Shown: piece after piece, positions 56,301-64,000 of the stretch | How the letters are laid out: each line of letters begins with the position of its first letter | Position numbering within the stretch: position 1 is the first letter of the stretch | From: Lates calcarifer | Lineage: Eukaryota > Chordata > Actinopteri > Centropomidae | Assembly: GCF_001640805.2 (NCBI RefSeq) | Contig: NC_066843.1 | Location: 7,585,621-7,649,620, forward strand | Length of the DNA: 64,000 nucleotides | Reading direction: 5' to 3' | Translations under genes and position numbers: made by a program | Notes under the pieces: model-generated | Database searches by the model: none | Seen by the model: the letters and a program-made list of their open reading frames with translations, nothing else | What the model was told of the DNA's origin: nothing

Positions 56301-59300
56301 ACTGATTGATATTAAGTAGCCCAAAGTGTTCCAGGAAACCTTCCCTCATGATTTGCTGATTGGATAAATGCATGAATAAGCAGGTGTACAGGCATTCCTA
56401 ATAAAGTGCTTGGTAAGTAAACATTTAGCTGCAAAGCAATGTCAGGAAAAATTGTACTTACTGGGTCACTTTGTCCCTAATAGCTTGTTACTGACAAATG
56501 AAAACATAGCTCAGAGCTCCAAATAATCACAATTACATTTCAAACCGTTAGGAATTGTTGTATCATTAGTGCCATCCATGCTGCAGTGTGGTGCTGCTGT
56601 TGGAGCCATTTAAATGACCCTAGAAGGAAGCAGGAACCAGGCAGCCATGAGCTTCTTATCATGACTTGACCCTGCTGTTGACATCTCTTTGAGCCTGTGT
56701 GTATTTATCACCCTATCAGTGCCCCCCATCACTGTGTCCTCATTTCTCCACCCTTTCCTCCCTCCTCCCTTTAACGGCAGATTGTCCAGCTACCAGTCTT
56801 TTTTGGACATCCTGAATGAGATGAACGACTACGCCGGGCAGAGAGAGCTGATTGCCGAGAACATGATGATGAACATTTGCATTCGATCTCACCAAGTACC
56901 TGCAAGAGCTCAAGCAGGAGCGAAAGACGGTGAGTTTGATCTGGAGGGAACAGAGAGTGTAGTGGATTTGGCTGGTTAAGGCCCATCTCTGAATAGAATT
57001 TGGTGTGTTTTTCCAGGTGTGTTTGAGACTAAATACTTAACCTCAAAGACTCTGTGTTTAGGCTCCTTAGAGAAACCTGTCAAAATCTTCCCACAGCCTT
57101 GTTGTTTGCCTTTTAATAAATATTCACTATGTTGTATTTGGGGGGGGGGGGGGGTTGGCTCATTTTTGCTTTACTTTGATGTAGTTTTACTGGTTTCATT
57201 GTTTACCTCTTGATTTGAGCCATGTCTGATCCCATTTCAAACTCCTGTATCTGCTGTGGACGACATAAACGTAAACTCATAGATCTGAATTGAGTGTGTA
57301 TACACTAGTACTCTGGTATGTGGCTGCAGCACCATGTTCAACAGCAGCCTGAGAACATGCCAGATGGGATTTTCATTTGGAGTAGACAGAAGACACTGCT
57401 GAGGTGGAGTGTAAAGGGTGGGAGGAGAGAAGAAGGAGATTTAAAGGAGGCGTGGAGATGTGGAGATCTCACTGTTGTGGCAGGAAGGAAGCCTTACTTA
57501 GTGTCTCTTGGGGGAGGCATGGTTTGAGCAGTGGTGTGCCATTTCTCTATGAGGAATGCTTTGGCTTCGTCCCACTGGCTGGATTGCAGAACATTGCAGC
57601 CGTGCACAGGCTTGTGCTGCAGACGTGATGTCTCAAACAGACACACTGGTATTTGTTTTCTTGTCTGTTACGTTGGGTGACTTCAGCAGGTCATTGTTTA
57701 TTCTGTGTCTGCCCCTGCACATGGCTGTCTCTCTCACACTCTGTCATCTGACCCTCTTCTCACTCTGTCTATTTTTATGAATGTCTGCAGTATCTGATGG
57801 ATGCCAAGAAGGCCCAGCAGAGTTTGGAGAGCACCTACAAACAGCTCGACAGTGTAAGTCGAGTCTTAGAATTTTAAAAGATTGATTGAAACATTTTCTG
57901 AAATATGTGTGTCCTGAAAATCCATATTTGATGTACTAAAACATTTTGTACTATAATGAGCAAGGCTATTATAATATTTTTTTTTGTGTTGAGTTCATTA
58001 GGAAAGACTGGAAATAGTCTCCATGAAAGAATGGCTGCACATTCAGTGTGGTCAGTCAGATGGCTATATTTGTCTATAGTAAAAACAGTTGGACAGAATG
58101 GAAAGCAGTTCCTAATTTTAGACTTGCATCATCAATCCAAGAGGTATTTAGTGATGATTGGAGATCTTAAGGTCCCAAGGCCAGAAACCTCCCCTATTCA
58201 TCTTCATAGAAAGACAGGAAAAAAAATTCTTTGCTCAAAATAGTACAACCTCTTCATGCTTCATTCAGGCAATGGCCTCACTTAGCTGGATGAAATGAAC
58301 ATGGTCTTTTTCTTTTCTTTTTCCTCTTTCATTTCTCTCTGCACACACACACAGAGTAAAAAGCGCTTCGAGAGGGAGTGGAGAGAAGCAGAGCGTGCAG
58401 CGCAGTATGCAGAGAAGACCGATCAAGACATCAATGCCACAAAAGCAGACGTTGAAAAAGTAACAAGCTGGGAAAATAAATTGACATTATAAGGTTTGCA
58501 GTGTCAACATAGAATCACAGGCAACTGGTTAACCTGTCTGCTGTTGTGTGTGTTTTGTAGGCCAAACAGCAGGCTCATATGAGAGCACATGTAGCAGAGG
58601 AGTGTAAGAACGACTACGCTGCTCAGCTTCAGAAGTACAACAAGGAGCAGAACCAGTTCTATTTTACTGATATGCCACTCATTTTCAATGTAAGTGAAAT
58701 GAATATTGCAACATGACAACATTCCTGCTCTCAACATTTTGATTACATTACTGTGAAAACTGGTATTAGTCAGCCAAAAACTGTTAACCTGAACTTTTGG
58801 GTGAAAAAAGTTTATATGATAAGTGACATATTGATGGCTTATTGAAAATTAGATAACCATATAACAAACATTTTGAGACTGAATTTGGATCATATTCAGT
58901 ACCTTTCATTTTAAATACACAATTTAAAATTTGCAACTCACCAATCTATGCTGACATTTGGATTTTTGTACACTTTTTGTACCAATGATAAAAGCTACAC
59001 TCACTGATTTAAAGCCAGAGATTAACTCTTCAGTTAAAGTTGTTATATTTATGCCACCTGAAGATCTGGCTTTGAAAAATTCTATGTTGTCTTTTTGTCC
59101 CAAAGGAGGCCCTGTGATAGAAATATCATACCTTGAACCTGATATTGAGATGCACATTGTATTATGGGCTGTGTATTATGTATTGTCTCAAACCTAATAA
59201 TGACAGTGTCTTGAGTAACTGTTGTCGTGCGTTCACTAGAAATTGCAGGATCTGGATGAGAGGCGAGTACGGAAGTTGGCGCAAGGCTACATCTTGTTCT

Positions 59301-62300
59301 CAGACACAGAGAAGCATGTGATGCCCATCATCGGCAAGTGCCTGGAAGGCATTACTAAAGCCGGCACTAATGTTAATGAGAGGAATGTGAGTTGGTCTCA
59401 AAAAAATGCTAAATGGATTTTAATGTGCAGCGTGGCTTTGTGCAGCCTATTTATTTTATCTGTGCTTCTGTTTGAAAATAACTCTTGGTTGCTCTTATCC
59501 ATAATTGAATCTAATGCAGGACTCCATGGTTGTAATAGAGCAGAACAAGTCAGGCTTTGAGCGTCCTGGAGATGTGGAGTTTGAGGACTACAGTCAGGGC
59601 ATCAACCGAGCCTCATCTGACAGTAGCCTGGGTACACCTAAAGGCCCCATGGACCTTCTGGGAAAGAACAGGAGCAAAAACTTTTGGCTTTTCAGCAAAA
59701 GGAGTAAGGTAGGACATTTCACGCTAGCAGAGCTCTTTAGGCCAATTTGGCCCCATGACATAGTCTCATGTTTTGTGGAGGTTGTGCAGTAAATAAGTTT
59801 GCATCAGTGATGAACGACAGCAGATATGAAAATCAGCTGCCAGGCAGATTAGTGGGTGACTTCATGTACGGCAGTGTTACAGTTTGAGTCACAGAGCCAG
59901 CAAACAGAGTCAGGAAATCCCCTCTACAGAGAGCACTCATGACGGACCTGTGGTTGTGGCTACACACACATACGATACACAAACACACGTAAACAACCCT
60001 CTCATCTCTAAAGTTCAGTATAATAATGCATGAACCTCCTTCATTATGTTTGTTTTACATGAACTGACACACACCCCAACACTTCTAGAAACGGTCCTTT
60101 GCATGACTCTGTCCCTGGCTGTGAGTGAATAAACCTTGCCCTCCCTCCACACCCTCCCTCTCTCTGCAACATGGTTTCCAATAGGTCAACTGGCAGTCAG
60201 CATTCTGCTGTGCTTGTGCTTTCATCAGCACAGGGCCCAAACAACATTGAATTTTCCTCTACAGGGATCCACAAACACACTGCTTCCATTATACTGCCCA
60301 GAACCCTAGCATTATGTCTCTCATCACAATAAAATCTTTGTACCAACATCGGGATGACACCAGGTTCGCCAGGTCAGAAAAACTGGATCGGGGCCAACCA
60401 CGCATCCACGCAAAAAAGGTTAACATTGACATTCCTGCGTTTGCTCTCAAATATCCACTTGGGGTCAAGAGAGCTTCACTAGGGTGTAAACTGTGGCGCA
60501 CTCTTGCTGAGGTTCAAAATTAAAGTGGTGATATGAGAGGCTGACCACTAACCAGCTAATGGTCCCCCTCCTCCGGTTCCAGCACTAAATGATTCCTTCT
60601 TTCCTCCCTGCAGTGTTTGCTTGTTCAGCGCCTCTCTTCTGTCTGCATGTCTTATTGGCTGTGCTCTGCTGTGCACTCTTCCTGTTCTGTGTATGTGTGT
60701 GGCACACTGCTCTGTGTCATCAGTCATGCTCTCCCAATTAGGCCTGTAGCAGTATGAATAGGAGGCTGCCTACATTGGCTTGAGTGAGCTTTTTGGTTTA
60801 TGTCTGGTCCCTGAACATTTCCATTCTTAACTGCTCTCCTGTATTTAGATCCCCATAACTCTCAAGAAAACTAGCACCTACCCAGTAGATGGTCACATAA
60901 TAATAGTGCTGTACTTGCAGTTCTCAGTATTTACACAAGAGGCCTTGCTGTAGGGCTGTTTTAGACATTCACTATTGGAGACTAGAAGGTATCAGCCTCC
61001 TATGTAATTTAAGTAATAGAGCCCACTCCCACCTTTCCATGCAGACATACAGCTGAAACAGATTTTTACTGTAGTTCACTCCAGGCATGTTTTCAAGTTA
61101 ACCTCTTTCTAAGAGGTCATGCAGGGCATTCATCAAGCCCCAAAAAATCTATATGCATTGGTCCACTATGTTAATTAAGCAGGCTATTTATAACAACTGC
61201 ACTGATATATAAATTAATATTTCACCTATATAGGTCAGACTGCGAGATAGCACAGATTGTGCTATGTGTTTTTTTTCACTGAATCCTAATGATTGTGTTG
61301 GTAAATTTGAATTAGGGAAAGTTTTTTTCTTGTAAGGCAGGTCTTATTTTCACAGTTTCACAGCATTTTACTGACCGTTTTCACTGATAATGCACAGGAT
61401 ACTGCAGCTTTACTAGACTGTGTTACAGCAAACTCTCAGAAATCTGCTATGATATTTTTTATTACAAATCAGCAGTCAGATTTAAATTAGCCCATTTTGA
61501 CCTAGTTTTCTGGACCACTTATTTGGGAGTGAAATCCAGATGAAGGTATCCAACTAGTCCATCAATTTCTTTCCAAAACTGTGTATGTGCTCTTTGACCT
61601 CAAGAGTTGTTGGGACAAAATTGAACTTAAAAGTAGCTCACAAATAATAAAAAATAATAATCACAAATAGTTTATGTTTACAGTATACAGTTTGGGTAAC
61701 ACTTAACTTTAATCTTGGTTTCCACTTCCAAGTAAGTAGTGATGTCCTATTGAATTAGCAGTAAAGTTGTGTCATTACAGTGTCTCCACATCTCTGCAAT
61801 GAGGCTGGGGCATAAAATAAAACGCTGTAAAAAATATATACATATATATTAAAAAAAAATAAACAAATAGAATTTTCAATTTAATAAGGTCAAATTTGGT
61901 TTAGTCTAGTTGGCGTGCCCCATTTCCTCACTGTGTCTCACTCTACCCTTCATCCTGGAGCGAGTTTGACTGCAGGTGTTGGGCTGCTGTGGCACCGGTT
62001 GGGAGCTGTGGTTGTTTGCTTGCAGTGTGGGTTTTTTTGGTGTGTGATTTGGGTTTTTTTTATGTGTGTGTCAACCAGAGCCAAAGAGACAGATGTGTGT
62101 TTGTGCTTTCATGCTCTCTGGGCTCATTTGCTGGGTTTGCTCCAGTGTTGTCTTCCTGGCTTTGTGGTGTGCTTTAAGGTGTTGACGGTGTCTTTTTCTT
62201 TCCCTTGTCACCTTGTTTGTTTTTGTCCTCCCTGTCTTCCCTCTTTCTCTATCCTTCAACCCCCCCCCCCCCAAAATCCTCCCATCCCTGATCCTGTACC

Positions 62301-63993
62301 CTATACCTGCATATCTCATGCTTGGGTGCTGGTATTTTTGGTCTCGCCCCCACCCCAGCTCTCTCCCTCCACGCTCCCACCTTTCTCCACACCCCCCGCC
62401 CCCTCGCCTGCTAATGGACCCCCTTCCCCCAAGTTTGGCCGGGACCCCCTGTCGTACTGTTTGAAGGAGATCAATAAGACAGTCAAACCCAGAATCTCTT
62501 CCTTCCGGACACTCAGGAGATCGGTGAGTCACCAGAGGAGAAGGTTCGAGTGCTCGAGGAGACCTCCACCCATCAGGGCTCGCACATCATCTGGTGTTCC
62601 TCCCTCTGCGACAGAGACTGAAAACCCCAGATGAATAACACTATTAACAGACTTACACATGTGGCATACCTTTTACTGCCCACAATGGCTCTACCACCAT
62701 TTTAAATATTTGTGTATTATAAACGCATACCCATCACCTTTTCAGCGTAGCAAAATAAGAACCTGTTTTTAAGGGGATTTTTCTATACACATACTGTTTC
62801 TTTTTTCCTCAGAAGTTTACTCCAGAGAGGATCACGGTAATATGGACAACAAAGCTGGTGTGGGGGTCTCAGCTGTGTGACACATAAAAACGGCCACCTT
62901 TCCATTACAATGGCTCATCTCGTTTTAATAATATTCACTCCACAAAACTCTGCAGGAGTTTCTGTGTTAAATGATTGAACATGCAGCAACCAGCATCATG
63001 TTATGTGGCAAAAGGCTTGTTTGTATTGAAGAGGTGGCCCCCTGGTGGTGGAGCAAGTGGAGGAATGCTTGGTAGCACAAGAGGAACCTGAGCAATTAAT
63101 TGCTCAATTTTAAAATAATCTTAATAGGTTCTGCACTCTTTTGTGTCATCTTTTCCATCCAGGACTTTATTTCTTGAGCTTGTAGATTAAAGAATAGGAC
63201 ATTACAAAGTTATTTGAGTGTGCTACATTGTATTTGTTGGTCTGTGGGTGGTGGTTTTTGGTTCAGCTCACTGTTGTACATCACTGGCTTTACATTAATT
63301 TGAATCTTTATGGAAGTGTAACTAAGAGACTTGAAACTGTTTTGTCAGTGAAACATTGTCTCATGAGCTGAACTCAAACCACAAGCTTGGTTTTTCTCCT
63401 GAGATGTTTGTCTCTGTTCTCATGGTTACCATTGTTATGAAACTGCTGGTTCAGAGTATGATAAGTTTGATTTTAACACCCTTCCTGTAACCTCTTGCAG
63501 CCTACAGTGACGGAGGACTTTGCACATCTTCCCCCAGAGCAACGCAGGAAGAGATTACAACAGAAACTAGAGGAAATTTGCAAGGAATTGCAAAAGGAAG
63601 TAGATCAGAGGTGCGTGTGTTTGTGTGTATATGTGAGTATCCTTCTGCGTATTAATAACTGTCTCTGTTAGAACCTCTGTGGTGAGGATGTGGATATAAT
63701 ATTCATGCGGTGCACATCAGTGTGTATAACTCTGTGGTGCCTGTGTGAGTGTTTGAATTGTTTACCCAGCCCTGAATTCTGCAGGGAACCGATTTCTACT
63801 GAAAGTGACTTTCCCTCTTCCTCCCTTGTTCCTCTCTCACTCTCTCCCTCCTCTCTTCAGTGAGGCCCTAGGGAAGATGAAAGATGTTTATGAGAAAAAT
63901 CCTCAAATGGGAGACCCTGCTAGTCTGGCATCCCAAATCAGTCAGACATCCCAGAATATAGAGCGGCTCAGAGGAGAACTCAACAAGTATGAG
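50317..63993 (+). CDS. trip10: TRIP10/CIP4 F-BAR protein (partial at right edge, frameshifted)
   Basis: This cytoplasmic F-BAR adaptor bends membrane and links Cdc42 to WASP-driven actin in endocytosis. Exons: 50317-50340, 54871-54986, 55585-55641, 56781-56929, 57791-57853, 58355-58459, 58561-58689, 59240-59386, 59520-59708, 62359-62523, 63501-63610, 63861-63993. The start, MDWGTELW, is identical to human CIP4. The F-BAR domain is encoded by exons 1-9 ([62 protein letters not shown]). [13 protein letters not shown] and [11 protein letters not shown] match CIP4 rather than FNBP1. The HR1 Cdc42-binding domain begins in exon 11 ([18 protein letters not shown]) and continues through [18 protein letters not shown]. 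The SH3 domain lies beyond the window. Exon 4 is one base too long: neighbouring phases require length 1 mod 3 but it is 149 nt, and an extra base near 56884 shifts the frame. Intron 1 (4.5 kb) holds no gene. Confidence 0.93.
52861..52886. repeat. 26-bp perfect palindrome in TRIP10 intron 1
   Basis: The sequence reads the same on both strands: ACAGTGACATATA and its reverse complement with no spacer. The AT-rich centre is a small (TA)n run. No transposon was recognised around it. Confidence 0.85.
55905..56415 (-). mobile_element. Degenerate Tc1/mariner transposon remnant in TRIP10 intron 3
   Basis: On the minus strand the translation shows the C-terminal half of a Tc1-type DDE transposase: a [10 protein letters not shown] segment (family QQDNDPKHT region), a VLQWPPP segment and later [14 protein letters not shown] near the end. 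The N-terminal DNA-binding half is missing. In one frame a [11 protein letters not shown] motif is visible while the surrounding motifs are in another, so the gene carries a frameshift and is dead. The right end contains CAGGTGTACAGGCATTCCTA followed by ATAAAGTGCTT, a typical terminal sequence of this fish element group. Confidence 0.8.
57139..57154 (+). repeat. Poly-G run in TRIP10 intron 4
   Basis: A homopolymer of about 15 G in intronic DNA. Base count at this run is likely to be unreliable. Confidence 0.8.
59709..62358 (+). other. TRIP10 intron 9, no gene seen
   Basis: This is a 2.65-kb intron between the F-BAR-encoding exon 9 and the proline-rich linker exon 10. Human CIP4 and its relatives vary by alternative exons at this position, so optional exons could be hidden here. 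I see no phase-consistent candidate with recognisable sequence. The ORF at 60314-60523 has no family resemblance. Confidence 0.45.
62813..62836 (+). other. Candidate 24-nt microexon of TRIP10
   Basis: A long pyrimidine tract ending TTTTTTCCTCAG is followed by 24 in-frame bases encoding KFTPERIT, then a donor, GTAATA. It lies between exon 10 and the HR1 exon, and including it keeps the reading frame. The exon 10 to exon 11 junction without it already matches human CIP4, so if real it would be an optional insertion. Support is splice-site motif and frame only. Confidence 0.35.
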
Positions 63994-64000
63994 GTAATCA

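Noticed and set aside
60314..60523. 69-aa ORF in TRIP10 intron 9
   Set aside because: No recognisable domain, and no acceptor/donor pair that would place it in the TRIP10 frame.
62071..62532. 153-aa minus-strand ORF over the same region
   Set aside because: Antisense shadow of the pyrimidine-rich intron and exon 10 of TRIP10.
61915..62634. 239-aa + strand ORF at the TRIP10 exon 10 region
   Set aside because: Only the part from 62359 to 62523 is TRIP10 coding. The rest is pyrimidine-rich intron read through without stops, and the tail after the 62523 donor is intron.

Overview
The window looks like nuclear DNA from a bony fish, most likely a percomorph teleost. The genes are intron-rich with GT-AG splice sites, there are AATAAA polyadenylation signals, and the proteins are vertebrate-specific. 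Several dispersed repeats are of types I associate with percomorph genomes, and a decayed Tc1/mariner copy is present. No bacterial, plasmid, CRISPR or intact viral features were seen.

Seven protein-coding genes were found. Exon boundaries were read by hand and checked for reading-frame phase. From left to right: 1-10.5 kb is non-coding DNA upstream of a sphingosine-1-phosphate receptor (S1PR2-type, + strand, one coding exon). DNMT1, the maintenance DNA methyltransferase, follows (+ strand, 34 coding exons, about 1506 aa). Then come EIF3G (- strand, 10 exons, 296 aa), a P2Y11-like purinergic receptor (- strand, one coding exon) and PPAN, a ribosome-biogenesis Brix protein (- strand, 12 coding exons, 535 aa). 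ANGPTL6 (+ strand, 5 coding exons, 528 aa) is next, followed by an ICAM-family cell-adhesion gene (+ strand, 10 exons, 8 Ig-like domains, 820 aa). The last gene is TRIP10/CIP4, an F-BAR protein (+ strand), which runs off the right edge before its SH3 part.

S1PR2, DNMT1, EIF3G, P2RY11, PPAN and ANGPTL6 correspond to a human chromosome 19p13.2 block. Compared with the human order as I remember it, EIF3G is flipped, the ICAM gene lies on the other side of the block, and TRIP10 has been brought alongside.

The most interesting finding is in PPAN: four of its introns each carry a box C/D snoRNA. All four have antisense elements against the same stretch of 18S rRNA, but in two registers two nucleotides apart. 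Two are predicted to guide methylation of a U and two of the C two positions upstream. A ribosome-assembly gene therefore also encodes guides for the rRNA it helps mature. PPAN intron 1 additionally contains a perfect 23-bp inverted repeat. Other notable points are a one-base frameshift in TRIP10 exon 4, a duplicated ICAM D1-D2 module with two Ig domains lacking canonical cysteines, an Asp in place of an RFTS zinc-ligand Cys in DNMT1, and two E2F-type sites at the DNMT1 5' end.
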